Assembly (NCBI GenBank): GCA_934432885.1
Contig: CAKRYY010000010.1
Coordinates: 1-64,000 of the forward strand
Direction of reading: 5' to 3'
DNA: 64,000 bases
From: an uncultured Lachnospiraceae bacterium
GTDB taxonomy: Bacteria > Bacillota > Clostridia > Lachnospirales > Lachnospiraceae
In this document: positions 53,790-63,966 of the stretch, piece by piece
How the letters are laid out: every line of letters starts with the position of its first letter
Numbering within the stretch: the stretch's first letter is position 1
Program-made: the position numbers and the translations under genes
Notes under the pieces: model-generated
The model's database searches: none
Told to the model about the DNA's origin: nothing
What the model saw: only the letters and a program-made list of their open reading frames with translations

Positions 53790-53818
53790 TTGTCATGTGG
53801 TTCTAAAAACTATATACT
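53790..53818 (+). promoter_or_regulatory. Promoter of the DUF1836-two-component operon
   Basis: TTGTCA (53790-53795), 17 bp, TATACT (53813-53818), 22 bp before the start. Confidence 0.75.
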
Positions 53819-53839
53819 GAATATGATGAGGTGGACAAC

Positions 53840-54469
53840 ATGACAATCGATACGAAGGATCTGCTTAACAGCATTATGGCAAGCTTTGACAGGATTGGGC
53901 ATATCAGGCCAGAGGATATTCCCAATATTGATCTGTATATGGATCAGGTAACGACTTTTATGGACCGGAAGCTGAAAAATACGACCAGAAATCCGGACAA
54001 TGACAAGATTCTGACAAAAACCATGATTAACAATTATGCAAAGAATGATTTGCTTCCGCCGCCGGTAAAGAAAAAATATTCCAAGGAGCATGTGCTGCTT
54101 CTGATTTTCATTTATTACTATAAAAATATTTTATCCATTACAGATATTCAGACGCTGCTTAAGCCGATTACAGAGCAGTATTTTGGCACAGAGGAGGAGC
54201 TGAATCTGGAAGCGGTTTATAATGAAGTGTTCGCTTTGCAGGAAAAACAGGTGGAACGGCTGAAAAAGGATGTATTTCGTAAGTTTGAAGATGCGGAAGC
54301 CTCCTTTGAGGGCGCACCTGATGAAAAAAAGGAATTTTTGCATAAGTTTGCATTTATCTGTTATCTGAGCTTTGACGTGTATGTAAAAAAGCTTCTGATT
54401 GAAAAGGTAATTGACAGCTTTTCACAGGAAGAGGGAGAAAAATCCGGCAGGACAAAGGACAGAAAATGA
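53840..54469 (+). CDS. DUF1836-family protein
   Basis: 209 aa; GAGG at 53828-53832 favours ATG 53840. DUF1836 core at about residues 15-110 (LNSIMASFDRIGHIRPEDIP; TKTMINNYAKNDLLPPPVKK, then YSKEHVLLLIFIYYYKNILS), a MerR-like helical DNA-binding-type layout. The stop overlaps the next start (ATGA), so it belongs to the sugar-sensing operon. Confidence 0.82.
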   Translation: MTIDTKDLLNSIMASFDRIGHIRPEDIPNIDLYMDQVTTFMDRKLKNTTRNPDNDKILTKTMINNYAKNDLLPPPVKKKYSKEHVLLLIFIYYYKNILSITDIQTLLKPITEQYFGTEEELNLEAVYNEVFALQEKQVERLKKDVFRKFEDAEASFEGAPDEKKEFLHKFAFICYLSFDVYVKKLLIEKVIDSFSQEEGEKSGRTKDRK

Positions 54470-55533
54470 AAAAAGACAAGGAACAAAGAGGTTACAGGGG
54501 GAGTGACAGGGCATTTGTGGTTGGCAGCATTTGCTCTGTTGCTTTTATATTGCTTATTGCGATTGGCGGCATGGTATTTTTCCATGAAACAATGATTCGC
54601 AGCACAGCGCTCATTGAAAATGGCGATTATGAGTCCTATGATGCGTATTATGCGTTTATTGTATCGGACGGAGATTCATCCCTTTGGAAATCTGTTTATG
54701 AGAGCGCTAAGGAGGCTGCAAAAGAGGAAAATATTTATGTGGAGATGCTCGGCAGCAATCTGAGCACAAACTATACACGGAAGGATCTTTTGGAGATTGC
54801 GATTGCTTCTGGTGTAGACGGAATCATTCTGGAGGCAGATGAATCTCCGCAGATTACAGAGTGCTTAAAAGAGGCGGAGACAAAGGGGATTCCTGTTGTA
54901 ACGGTATTGGGGGACAACAGTCAGGGACTTCGCAAGAGCTTTGTCGGTGTCAGCAATTATAACTTTGGCAGGGAATACGGACGGCAGGTGCTTTCGATTG
55001 CAGATGAAAAGGTAGAGGATGTACTGGTGCTTATGAGTGCAGATACGGAGGACAGCAGCCAGAATATCATTTTTTCAGGAATTCAGGAGACGCTGCAGGA
55101 GGATAGCCTGCGGGGCGGCAGGGCAATTTCCGTCAGAGCGTCGGCAGTGGAGAATAAAGGGGCTTTTGATACAGAGGAATCCATACGGAAGCTGTTTTTG
55201 CAGGAGACGCTGCCGGATGTGATTATCTGCCTGGATGAGCTTTCTACCTCCTGCGTATATCAGGCGGTGGTAGACTATAATAAGGTAGGCCAGATTGATA
55301 TTATCGGCTATTACGATTCAGAGGCGATTTTGCGCGCGATTGAGCGCAATGTAGTGCGCTCTACCATTTCCATTGATACACAGGAGATGGGACGCTGCTG
55401 CATTGAGGCAATGAATGAGTACCGTGAAAACGGATATGTAAGCGAATATTTCAGTGTCGGCACCAATCTGATTACCATACAGAATGTGCGGAATTATCTG
55501 AGAGGAGGAGAAGGGGATGAACAGGCTCGCTAA
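54466..55533 (+). CDS. Membrane-tethered sugar-binding sensor protein
   Basis: 355 aa. One N-terminal membrane helix (about 17-40) holds an extracellular periplasmic-binding domain of the Peripla_BP_4 type (about 65-330; YTRKDLLEIAIASGVDGIIL, VLGDNSQGLRKSFVGVSNYN, DIIGYYDSEAILRAIERNVV). There is no lipobox. Placed directly before a histidine kinase, it probably relays ligand binding to that kinase. It overlaps the kinase gene by 17 nt. Confidence 0.85.
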   Translation: MKKDKEQRGYRGSDRAFVVGSICSVAFILLIAIGGMVFFHETMIRSTALIENGDYESYDAYYAFIVSDGDSSLWKSVYESAKEAAKEENIYVEMLGSNLSTNYTRKDLLEIAIASGVDGIILEADESPQITECLKEAETKGIPVVTVLGDNSQGLRKSFVGVSNYNFGREYGRQVLSIADEKVEDVLVLMSADTEDSSQNIIFSGIQETLQEDSLRGGRAISVRASAVENKGAFDTEESIRKLFLQETLPDVIICLDELSTSCVYQAVVDYNKVGQIDIIGYYDSEAILRAIERNVVRSTISIDTQEMGRCCIEAMNEYRENGYVSEYFSVGTNLITIQNVRNYLRGGEGDEQAR

Positions 55534-56995
55534 GCTTTCCATACGTTTGAAAATGCTGCTCGTCTTTATCATTACGACGCTGATCATCCTGCTGAGTAAC
55601 CTCTTTATGTATGTCAATGTCAATCACATGGTAGACCGTCTGGATGAAGTCTATCTGAGTAATATCAGCTTAAATGAGCTTGCGGATACGCTTACGGAAG
55701 TGCAGAGCAGCATGACGGATTATCTGAATACCCGCACAAGTGATGCAATGGAGGATTACTATCGCAACGAGCAGGATTATTCTAACTTGATTACAGAATT
55801 AAATGATGAGATTTACGGAAATGACTTAAAGCTGATGGAGCGTAATATCCGTAATATGTCGCAGGAATATCTGTCTCTGACCAATCAGACGATTGAGGCA
55901 AAGCGCGGCGGCAATGTCGAAAAGGTCAAGGCACGTTATGAGAGGGCGATGGTATTTTATGGTTATATCCGTACCTACATTTACAGTCTGAACAACGAGC
56001 AATTCCGAACCAATGTGAGCAGCTATCAGGCGCTTTCCCATTCATTGCAGTATCTGGAATGGATCAATATTATAACGCTTCTTCTTGTAGGGGCGAGCAA
56101 TATGATTTTGATTGTGCTGCTGACAAAGACGATTACGAGTCCGCTTCAACGGCTGGCAGGAACGGCTGACCAGGTGGCAAACGGCAATCTGGAGGTAGAA
56201 CTTTTGCCGGTTGTTTCCGAGGATGAGGTCGGCGTTGTAACGAAGGCGTTTAATAAGATGATTGTCAGTATCCGCGAATATATCGACAAGGTCCGGAAGA
56301 GCATGGAAATGGAACGTACCATGAAGGAAAAAGAGCTGATGATGGAAACGCACTTAAAGGATGCGCAGATTAAGTATCTGCAGGCACAGATTAACCCTCA
56401 TTTCCTGTTTAACACGCTCAATGCGGGCGCACAGCTAGCAATGATGGAGGGCGCGGAGAGAACTTATCGCTATGTCCAGAAGGTTGCGGATTTTTTTCGG
56501 TATAATGTTAAGAAAAATAACGATACTGTGACGCTGCGGGAAGAAATTGCACTGGTGGATACCTATATTTATATTTTGAACGTAAGGTTTTCCGGTGAAA
56601 TTCATTTTCACAAAGAAGTGGATGAGAGACTGCTTGATATACAGGTTCCCAGCATGATCCTGCAGCCGATCGTGGAAAATTCTGTAAATTATGGAATCCG
56701 CAATATTGACTGGGAGGGTAAAATCGTCCTATCGGTATACCGGATGGACGATATGATTTGTATCAGCGTGAAGGATAATGGTATCGGCATTGAACAGGAG
56801 ACGATTGATAAGATAATGTCGAGCCAGCTGCGGGCGGCAGATCTTTCAAAGGATTCTAACGGTATTGGACTGGACAATGTGATTGGCAGACTCAGGCTCT
56901 TCTTGGACGAGGAGGATGTTATTTCCATTTTAAGCGAAGGAGCAAACAAAGGAACAGAGGTACTTATTTATATTCCTGATAAGGAAGGGGAATGA
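55517..56995 (+). CDS. YesM/LytS-type sensor histidine kinase
   Basis: 492 aa. Two membrane helices (about 12-34 and 177-198) enclose an extracellular helical sensor; a HAMP domain (about 200-255; PLQRLAGTADQVANGNLEVE) follows. The phosphorylated His is in QINPHFLFNTLNAG; the ATPase domain has IVENSVNYGIRN and VKDNGIGI. It phosphorylates the AraC-type regulator that follows. Confidence 0.93.
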   Translation: MNRLAKLSIRLKMLLVFIITTLIILLSNLFMYVNVNHMVDRLDEVYLSNISLNELADTLTEVQSSMTDYLNTRTSDAMEDYYRNEQDYSNLITELNDEIYGNDLKLMERNIRNMSQEYLSLTNQTIEAKRGGNVEKVKARYERAMVFYGYIRTYIYSLNNEQFRTNVSSYQALSHSLQYLEWINIITLLLVGASNMILIVLLTKTITSPLQRLAGTADQVANGNLEVELLPVVSEDEVGVVTKAFNKMIVSIREYIDKVRKSMEMERTMKEKELMMETHLKDAQIKYLQAQINPHFLFNTLNAGAQLAMMEGAERTYRYVQKVADFFRYNVKKNNDTVTLREEIALVDTYIYILNVRFSGEIHFHKEVDERLLDIQVPSMILQPIVENSVNYGIRNIDWEGKIVLSVYRMDDMICISVKDNGIGIEQETIDKIMSSQLRAADLSKDSNGIGLDNVIGRLRLFLDEEDVISILSEGANKGTEVLIYIPDKEGE

Positions 56996-56997
56996 GC

Positions 56998-58590
56998 ATG
57001 TACAAGATTATGCTTGCGGATGATGAGGGAATTGTAATTGATTCCCTGAAATTTATCATAGAAAAGGAATTTCAAGGGGAATGTCAGATTGAATATGCCA
57101 AGACAGGGAGAAGTGTAATTGAGCTGGCAGAGCGGATGCGTCCGGATATTGCGATAATGGATATCCAGATGCCGGGAATCAACGGAATCGATGCAATGAA
57201 GGAAATCCGCGAGGCGAATAAGCATATCATATTTATTGTGATGTCCGCTTATGATAAGGTGGATTATGCCAAAGAAGCGATTAAGCTGGGTGTGCTGGAA
57301 TATCTGAATAAGCCTGTCGATCGGGAAAAGATTGTACAGGTACTGAGGCATGCGATGGCGATAATCGACAAGGACAGGGAAAGAAGAAGCCAGGATCTTT
57401 TGATTCGTGAAAAGATGGAAACAGTAGTCCCGATTATAGAAAACGGCCTGATTCAGAATCTGCTTTATCATGAATACTTTGAAGAGGATATTGACAATTT
57501 TAAAAATCTGTTGGGAATTTCTGAAAATTATGCCTATATGGCAGTACTTGTCTGCGGGGAAGAACAGGTGGGAAACCACATGACAAATGCAGTCGGTGCG
57601 AGTATCCGGGTACAGAATGCCTACAGGGAGATACGAGAAGTGACCGGCGGCTATCTGCCGGGCTTTATGGGGGCAGTTATGGCGAATAAGATTCCAGTGC
57701 TCATACCCTATAGGACGCCGAAGCTGGATTATAATGAGCGTATCCAGATTATAGAGCGTTCAAGGGAGCTTGCGCGCAAGCTGAAAGCAAGGGTAGACGT
57801 AACCTTCCGGGTCGGAATTGGTTCAGTTAAGCCATTAGGGGAAGTATCGGAATCCTATAATGAAGCGATTAACAGTCTTGTCCAGACAACAAACAGGGTG
57901 GCGCATGTGGATGATGCGCCAGTTGGCTGTCAGTATGAGGACAGTTATCCAATTGAGACGGAAAAGATGCTGTTTGAGCTGCTGGAAAAGGGAGAAGTCA
58001 ATGGCATTATCGCAGAATCCAATCATTTTTTTGACTGGATGGAAGAAAATTACAGGGATTATGAAAATGACATTAAGCTGAAAGTTTTAGAATTTGCACT
58101 CTGGGCAGAGCATATTTCGTATCTGAATGGCAGCATGGTTTACCATTTTACAAGCCGGCATGACTGGCTCCCGACTGTTATGGGGCTTAAGGAAATGAGT
58201 GAAATCCGGTCATGGTTTGTCGATAAGATGTCGGATGCCTGCCGCAATGTCATGGCAAAGAAGGAGGAACGCTCCATCAGTGTTGTAGAGCGCGCCCGCA
58301 GTTATATTGATTACCACTTTAATAAGGATATTTCGCTGGATGACGTATCCAGGGAGGTGGACATCAGCCCTTATTATTTCAGCAAGCTCTTCAAAGAGGA
58401 AACCGGGAAGAATTTTGTAGAGTATGTAACGGAAATCCGTATGAACCGGGCGAAGGAGCTGCTGCTTGGCTCTGATATGAGCATGAAGGAAATCTGCAGT
58501 GCAGTTGGTTATGCAGACCCCAATTATTTTAGCCGTACCTTTAAGAAAAATATGGGCGTAACGCCGACAGAATATAAGGAAAACCATTAA
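56998..58590 (+). CDS. YesN-type AraC-family response regulator
   Basis: 530 aa; AAGGAAGGGG (56981-56990) favours ATG 56998 over ATG 56992. Receiver domain (1-120) with phosphoacceptor Asp in DIAIMDIQMPGING; middle domain of unknown type; C-terminal AraC HTH (about 430-528; YIDYHFNKDISLDDVSREVD, VGYADPNYFSRTFKKNMGVT). Most likely activates the transporter genes downstream. Confidence 0.93.
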   Translation: MYKIMLADDEGIVIDSLKFIIEKEFQGECQIEYAKTGRSVIELAERMRPDIAIMDIQMPGINGIDAMKEIREANKHIIFIVMSAYDKVDYAKEAIKLGVLEYLNKPVDREKIVQVLRHAMAIIDKDRERRSQDLLIREKMETVVPIIENGLIQNLLYHEYFEEDIDNFKNLLGISENYAYMAVLVCGEEQVGNHMTNAVGASIRVQNAYREIREVTGGYLPGFMGAVMANKIPVLIPYRTPKLDYNERIQIIERSRELARKLKARVDVTFRVGIGSVKPLGEVSESYNEAINSLVQTTNRVAHVDDAPVGCQYEDSYPIETEKMLFELLEKGEVNGIIAESNHFFDWMEENYRDYENDIKLKVLEFALWAEHISYLNGSMVYHFTSRHDWLPTVMGLKEMSEIRSWFVDKMSDACRNVMAKKEERSISVVERARSYIDYHFNKDISLDDVSREVDISPYYFSKLFKEETGKNFVEYVTEIRMNRAKELLLGSDMSMKEICSAVGYADPNYFSRTFKKNMGVTPTEYKENH

Positions 58591-58617
58591 CGATAAAAGA
58601 ACCGAAAGGAAATAACG

Positions 58618-59676
58618 ATGAGAAAGAACCGATGGTATGTAGCACTGCTGTTTTTTTGTGTACTTCTTTCAGGCTGCGGCAGCAGGGAGGCGGATACGCC
58701 GCAGGAAAGCGAAGTAAAAGAAGAAAAACTGCAGATTGGGGTAAGCTTTGATTCTTTTGTCATTGAACGCTGGCAGAAGGATCGCGATGTATTTGTATCG
58801 ACGGCAAAGGAGCTTGGCGCAGAGGTCAATGTACAGAATGCAAATGGTGATATAGAAGAACAGATTGCGCAGCTTGAGTATTTCATTGATAAGAAAATGG
58901 ATGTAATCGTAATCATCTGTATTGATTCCGACAGCCTGAGTGAGGTTGTGCAGAAAGCAAAAAATGCAGGCATCAAGGTAATTTCCTATGACCGTCTGAT
59001 AAAAAATGCAGACACGGATCTGTATATCTCCTTTGACAATGAAATGGTAGGAACCATGATGGGAGAAGGAATAGCAAACAGCGGGAAGGAGGTTAAAAAT
59101 GTGCTGATGCTTGGAGGACCACTGGCAGATAACAATGTTTCTATGGTGGAAAAGGGCTTTCGTGAGGTAATGAAGGAAAACCGGATTAACATTTTGGATA
59201 TGATGCACGCAGATGGCTGGAAAGCGGAACTTGGCGCATCGTATATCTATGACCATGTGGACAAGGTAAGCAGGGCGGATGCCATTATGTGCGGTAACGA
59301 TGATATTGCAACAGCAGTGGTACGTGCGCTGGCAGAACGGCGGCTTGCCGGAAAGATTGTGGTAGTCGGTCAGGATGCTGATTTGGCTGCCTGCCAGAGA
59401 ATCGTGCAGGGAACGCAGGTCATGACAGTATACAAGCCGGTGGAAAAGCTTGCCCAGAAAGCGGCGGAATATGCAGTTTCACTCGGAAAGGGCGAAGCGG
59501 TGCAGACGGATGTGACAATTAACGATGGCAAATATGAAGTGCCCTATGTGGCGCTTACGCCAATCAGTGTTTATAAGGACAATATGAATGAGGTCATTAT
59601 AAACAGTGGATTCCATTTGAAGGAGGATGTTTATCTGAATATGCCGGAGGCAGGGACGGAAGAGATGGAGCAATAG
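58618..59676 (+). CDS. Sugar ABC transporter substrate-binding lipoprotein (XylF/ChvE-like)
   Basis: 352 aa. Lipobox LLSGC-GSRE (Cys at about 19). Peripla_BP_4 domain with FVIERWQKDRDVFVSTAKEL, NANGDIEEQIAQLEYFIDKK and VISYDRLIKNADTDLYISFD, as in the D-xylose/multiple-sugar group. It is closely related to the next binding protein and may act in sensing rather than uptake. AAAGGAAATAACG precedes the start. Confidence 0.88.
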   Translation: MRKNRWYVALLFFCVLLSGCGSREADTPQESEVKEEKLQIGVSFDSFVIERWQKDRDVFVSTAKELGAEVNVQNANGDIEEQIAQLEYFIDKKMDVIVIICIDSDSLSEVVQKAKNAGIKVISYDRLIKNADTDLYISFDNEMVGTMMGEGIANSGKEVKNVLMLGGPLADNNVSMVEKGFREVMKENRINILDMMHADGWKAELGASYIYDHVDKVSRADAIMCGNDDIATAVVRALAERRLAGKIVVVGQDADLAACQRIVQGTQVMTVYKPVEKLAQKAAEYAVSLGKGEAVQTDVTINDGKYEVPYVALTPISVYKDNMNEVIINSGFHLKEDVYLNMPEAGTEEMEQ

Positions 59677-59715
59677 CACAGGATAAGGCAGGACAGAAAA
59701 AGAATAGGAATATTT

Positions 59716-59766
59716 TGCGGAGTGCAGCGTTTTGAAACAAAAAAATGCTAGCACTCCGTTTTGTGC
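59716..59766 (+). terminator. Terminator after the regulatory operon
   Basis: GCGGAGTGCAGCGTTTT pairs with AAAAATGCTAGCACTCCG, then TTTTGT. Confidence 0.75.
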
Positions 59767-59821
59767 TATCCAGAAGAGGCAAAAATGTGCAGAAGGTCGC
59801 AAACAATTACGGTCTTTCCTG

Positions 59822-59830
59822 TGCTATATT
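59822..59830 (+). promoter_or_regulatory. Extended -10 promoter of the sugar transporter operon
   Basis: TGCTATATT (TGn + TATATT). The -35 is weak, as expected for a promoter that needs an activator such as the AraC-type regulator upstream. Confidence 0.5.
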
Positions 59831-59877
59831 CTATTTGTAACAAAGAGTTACAAAAATTTTAAGGGAGGAAATATCAA

Positions 59878-61038
59878 ATGAAAAGAAAAGTTTTAAGCGC
59901 AATCTTAAGCGTAGCAATGGTAGCTACCATGCTCGTTGGATGCGGAAGCAGTGCAGCAACAACAGCTCCTGCTGAGACAGAAGCAGCAACAACGGAAGCT
60001 GCTGCACCGGCTGAGACAGAGGCTGCTGCTGCAACAGAGGCTGCTGCACCTGCTGGAGAAGGCGGACTTATCGGTGTTGCAATGCCGACAAAGGATCTGC
60101 AGAGATGGAATCAGGATGGTTCTAACATGGAAGCCCAGTTAAAGGAAGCAGGTTATGACGTTGACTTACAGTATGCAAGCAACGATATTCAGACACAGGT
60201 TTCCCAGATTGAGAATATGATTTCCAATGGCTGCAAGTTACTGGTTATCGCTTCTATCGATGGCGATTCCTTAGGAACAGTTCTTGCACAGGCAAAGGAA
60301 AACGGAATCCCGGTTATTGCTTATGACCGTCTGATTATGAACTCCGACGCAGTTTCCTACTATGCAACCTTCGATAACTACATGGTTGGTACTGTACAGG
60401 GCAACTACATCAAAGATCAGCTTGACCTTGACAATGCTGATGGACCTTTCAACATCGAGCTTATTACAGGTGACCCGGGCGACAACAACGCAAGATTCTT
60501 CTTCGGCGGCGCTATGGATGTTCTTCAGCCGTACATCGACTCTGGCAAACTGGTTGTTAAATCCGGTCAGACTTCTTTCGAAGAGTGTGCAACAGCAAAC
60601 TGGTCTACAGAAACAGCTCAGTCCAGATTTGATGCAATCATCGCTTCCAACTACTCTGATGGAACACAGCTTGACGCTGTACTTGCTTCCAATGACTCTA
60701 CTGCACTTGGTGTAGCAAACTCTCTGGCAGCAAACTACACAGGCAAATATCCGATCTTAACAGGTCAGGATTGCGACATTGCAAGTGTTAAGAACATGAT
60801 CGCTGGAAAACAGTCCATGTCCGTATTCAAGGATACACGTACTCTGGCTACTCAGGTAGTTAAGATGGTAGACGCTATCATGAAGGGCGGCGAAGCTCCT
60901 GTAAACGATACAAAGAGCTATGACAACGGAACAGGCATCATTCCTTCTTACCTTTGCGAGCCGGTATTCGCAGACGTTAACAACTACAAAGAGCTGTTAA
61001 TTGATTCTGGATACTATACAGAGGATGACCTGAAATAA
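59878..61038 (+). CDS. chvE: ChvE-like monosaccharide-binding lipoprotein
   Basis: 386 aa. Lipobox MLVGC-GSS; an Ala/Thr/Glu/Pro-rich linker (about 28-62); then Peripla_BP_4 with MPTKDLQRWNQDGSNMEAQL, LQYASNDIQTQVSQIENMIS, VIAYDRLIMNSDAVSYYATF and LITGDPGDNNARFFF. The ChvE group binds several sugars. Codon use is shifted to AAC, TAC, TTC and similar, unlike its neighbours, suggesting very high expression. GGGAGGAAATATC precedes it. Main binding protein of the operon. Confidence 0.9.
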   Translation: MKRKVLSAILSVAMVATMLVGCGSSAATTAPAETEAATTEAAAPAETEAAAATEAAAPAGEGGLIGVAMPTKDLQRWNQDGSNMEAQLKEAGYDVDLQYASNDIQTQVSQIENMISNGCKLLVIASIDGDSLGTVLAQAKENGIPVIAYDRLIMNSDAVSYYATFDNYMVGTVQGNYIKDQLDLDNADGPFNIELITGDPGDNNARFFFGGAMDVLQPYIDSGKLVVKSGQTSFEECATANWSTETAQSRFDAIIASNYSDGTQLDAVLASNDSTALGVANSLAANYTGKYPILTGQDCDIASVKNMIAGKQSMSVFKDTRTLATQVVKMVDAIMKGGEAPVNDTKSYDNGTGIIPSYLCEPVFADVNNYKELLIDSGYYTEDDLK

Positions 61039-61076
61039 TAAGGTCAAAAATAAGGTCAAACAGAGAAACAAATTTG

Positions 61077-61103
61077 CAGGCGGAACTTAAGTTCCGCCTG
61101 TTT
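61077..61103 (+). terminator. Attenuating hairpin between binding protein and ATPase genes
   Basis: CAGGCGGAACTTAAGTTCCG with CCTG: an almost perfect palindrome (AGGCGGAACTT/AAGTTCCGCCT) followed by TTTCC only. Likely a leaky terminator giving more binding protein than transporter. Confidence 0.7.
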
Positions 61104-61169
61104 CCTAGAAAAATACGACTGCCGGAAGGCGGCTCGTTTCCATTTTGATTAGATATTGGAGGGATACAG

Positions 61170-62714
61170 TTGGCGAAAGTATTATTGGAAATGAAAAATA
61201 TCACCAAAACATTCCCTGGAGTAAAAGCCCTTGATAATGTAAATTTAAAAGTTGAGGAGGGCGAGATTCACGCTCTGGTAGGTGAAAACGGTGCTGGAAA
61301 ATCCACACTGATGAATGTATTGAGCGGTATCTATCCTTATGGTTCTTATGAGGGAGATATTGTTTACGACGGAGAAGTGTGCAAATTCAACAAGATTAAA
61401 GACAGTGAAGAAAAGGGAATTGTTATCATCCATCAGGAGCTGGCATTGATCCCTTATATGAGTATCGGTGAGAATATGTTCCTCGGAAACGAGAGAGGAC
61501 ATAAATATGCACTGGACTGGAACGAGACCTATGGTAAGGCAGATGAGCTTTTAAAAACTGTAGGACTCAAAGAGTCTTCCAGAACGCTGATTAAGGACAT
61601 CGGCGTCGGCAAGCAGCAGCTTGTTGAGATTGCAAAAGCGCTGGCAAAGAAGGTAAAACTTCTGATTCTGGACGAACCGACCTCCTCTCTGAATGAGTCG
61701 GATTCCCAGGCTTTGTTGGATCTGCTTTTGAAATTCAAAAAGGAAGGCATGACTTCGATTATTATATCTCATAAGTTAAATGAGGTTTCTTATGTAGCGG
61801 ATAAGATTACCGTCATCCGTGACGGCTCTACAATCGAGACGCTTGATAAAAAGACGGACGAAATCACAGAGGACCGTATCATCAAAGGCATGGTAGGCCG
61901 TGATTTGACAGACCGTTTCCCGAAGCGCAAGGATGTAAAGATTGGAGATATCCTGCTTGAAGTAAAAGACTGGAATGTATATCATCCTCTTTATACAGAG
62001 CGTAAGGTTGTTGACAATGTTAACATCAATGTCAGAAGAGGCGAGGTAGTAGGAATTTCCGGACTGATGGGAGCAGGAAGAACTGAGCTTGCAATGAGCG
62101 TATTCGGAAAGAGCTACGGTACAAATATCAGCGGACAGCTCTTTATCAATGGCAAAGAGGTACATTTACATTCGGTGCGCGACGCAATCAAAAATAAGCT
62201 TGCATATGTAACAGAGGATAGAAAGGGCAATGGTCTTATCCTGAGCAATCCGATTAAAATCAATACGACGATGGCAAATCTGGACGCTGTCAGCAGCCAT
62301 ACCATTATTGATAAAGATAAAGAGTATGCAGTTGCCGTAGAATATAAGGAAAAGCTGAAAACGAAATGTCCGACAGTAGAACAGAACGTAGGTAACTTAA
62401 GTGGTGGTAACCAGCAGAAGGTACTGCTTGCAAAATGGATGTTCGCTGATCCGGATGTGCTGATTCTGGATGAACCGACCAGAGGTATCGACGTAGGTGC
62501 AAAATACGAGATTTACTGTATTATCAACCAGTTGGTAGCTGAGGGCAAGTCGGTTATCATGATCTCCTCTGAGCTCCCTGAGGTCCTTGGTATGTGCGAC
62601 CGGATTTATGTCATGAATGAGGGCAGGATTGTCGGAGAACTGGATGGCAAGGAAGCAACACAGGAAGTTATCATGTCACACATTTTAAAATCTAGTGCTA
62701 GCAAAGGAGCGTAA
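61170..62714 (+). CDS. mmsA: Multiple monosaccharide ABC transporter ATP-binding protein
   Basis: 514 aa from TTG 61170, with GGAGGG 6 nt before it. Two ABC domains: Walker [11 protein letters not shown], signature region [14 protein letters not shown], Walker [14 protein letters not shown]; second half GLMGAGRTE (degenerate Walker A) and [31 protein letters not shown]. The MglA/GguA/MmsA form energises sugar uptake with ChvE and MmsB. TTG start may hold expression low. Confidence 0.93.
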   Translation: MAKVLLEMKNITKTFPGVKALDNVNLKVEEGEIHALVGENGAGKSTLMNVLSGIYPYGSYEGDIVYDGEVCKFNKIKDSEEKGIVIIHQELALIPYMSIGENMFLGNERGHKYALDWNETYGKADELLKTVGLKESSRTLIKDIGVGKQQLVEIAKALAKKVKLLILDEPTSSLNESDSQALLDLLLKFKKEGMTSIIISHKLNEVSYVADKITVIRDGSTIETLDKKTDEITEDRIIKGMVGRDLTDRFPKRKDVKIGDILLEVKDWNVYHPLYTERKVVDNVNINVRRGEVVGISGLMGAGRTELAMSVFGKSYGTNISGQLFINGKEVHLHSVRDAIKNKLAYVTEDRKGNGLILSNPIKINTTMANLDAVSSHTIIDKDKEYAVAVEYKEKLKTKCPTVEQNVGNLSGGNQQKVLLAKWMFADPDVLILDEPTRGIDVGAKYEIYCIINQLVAEGKSVIMISSELPEVLGMCDRIYVMNEGRIVGELDGKEATQEVIMSHILKSSASKGA

Positions 62715-62717
62715 ACA

Positions 62718-63896
62718 ATGGATAAAGCAAAAATTTCAGCAGGAATTAAAAAGTATACGATGATTATTGCGCTGATTCTGGTTACCCTGTTCTTCACATG
62801 GAAGACGGGCGGGAAAATCCTGCTTCCCCAGAACGTAAGTAACCTGATTGCGCAGAACGCTTATGTATTTGTACTTGCAACTGGTATGTTGTTATGTATC
62901 CTGACCGGTGGCAACATCGACCTTTCCGTAGGTTCGGTTGTTTGCTTTGTTGGTGCAATCGGTGCAACCCTGATGGAAACCAAGGGCGTAAATGTATGGG
63001 TATCCATTCTGGTTATGGTACTGGTAGGTACTGCAATCGGTGCATGGCAGGGCTTCTGGATTGCCTTCGTACATGTTCCTCCATTCATTACCACACTTTC
63101 TGGTATGCTGGTATTCAGAGGACTTTCCAACGTTGTATTACAGGGTCTGACAGTATCCATTACCAATGAGTTCTTCGTAAAGCTGTTCGGCGGCGGTGCT
63201 GATTGCTATATACCGGATTTTATCGGCGGCGGTGAAGGTCTGAATCTGACCTGTATGATTATTGGTGTCCTGGCATGTGCAGTCTATGTTATTACGATTT
63301 TAAAGGGACGTATGGCAAGAGCGAAGAAGGGCTATGAGATGGAAGCACTTGCGCCTGCAATGGCAAAGATGATTCTTATCTGTCTTGTTATCCTCGCATT
63401 TACCTATAAGCTGGCACAGTATAAAGGTATTCCGACAGCTCTGATCTGGGTTATGATTGTTGTTGTTATCTATGGCTACATTACCTCCATGACAACGACA
63501 GGACGTTACTTCTACGCAGTCGGCGGCAACGAGAAGGCTACAAAGCTTTCCGGTATCAACACAGAAAAGGTATATTTCATTGCATATACAAATATGGGCT
63601 TTTTATCTGCACTTGCAGGTATGCTGACAATCGCACGTATGACCTCTGCACAGCCAACTTATGGTCAGAACTACGAAATGGATGCAATCGGCTCCTGCTT
63701 CATCGGCGGCGCTTCTGCTTACGGCGGAACCGGTACAGTACCGGGCGTTATCGTTGGTGCAGTTCTGATGGGTGTTATCAACTTGGGTATGAGTATCATG
63801 GGTGTTGATGCCAACTACCAGAAGGTTGTAAAGGGTCTTGTACTTTTGGCAGCCGTTATCTTCGATGTAATTTCCAAGAAGGGCGGAAAGAATTAA
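62718..63896 (+). CDS. mmsB: Multiple monosaccharide ABC transporter permease
   Basis: 392 aa, 3 nt after mmsA. About ten membrane segments; CILTGGNIDLSVGSVVCFVG, VPPFITTLSGMLVFRGLSNV and the EAA-like INTEKVYFIAYTNMGFLSAL; the long form with a cytoplasmic insert (LKGRMARAKKGYEMEALAPA) is typical of GguB/MmsB. It forms the channel of the sugar transporter. Confidence 0.93.
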   Translation: MDKAKISAGIKKYTMIIALILVTLFFTWKTGGKILLPQNVSNLIAQNAYVFVLATGMLLCILTGGNIDLSVGSVVCFVGAIGATLMETKGVNVWVSILVMVLVGTAIGAWQGFWIAFVHVPPFITTLSGMLVFRGLSNVVLQGLTVSITNEFFVKLFGGGADCYIPDFIGGGEGLNLTCMIIGVLACAVYVITILKGRMARAKKGYEMEALAPAMAKMILICLVILAFTYKLAQYKGIPTALIWVMIVVVIYGYITSMTTTGRYFYAVGGNEKATKLSGINTEKVYFIAYTNMGFLSALAGMLTIARMTSAQPTYGQNYEMDAIGSCFIGGASAYGGTGTVPGVIVGAVLMGVINLGMSIMGVDANYQKVVKGLVLLAAVIFDVISKKGGKN

Positions 63897-63930
63897 ACAG
63901 GGATTTTTGGGTATTCCCATTATCTAATCA

Positions 63931-63966
63931 AAAAAGGGTCCGGTGCTTTGCACTGGGCTCTTTTTT
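63931..63966 (+). terminator. Terminator of the sugar transporter operon
   Basis: AAAAAAGGGTCCGGTGC-TTT-GCACTGGGCTCTTTTTT, stem with several G-U pairs and a T-tract. Confidence 0.88.
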
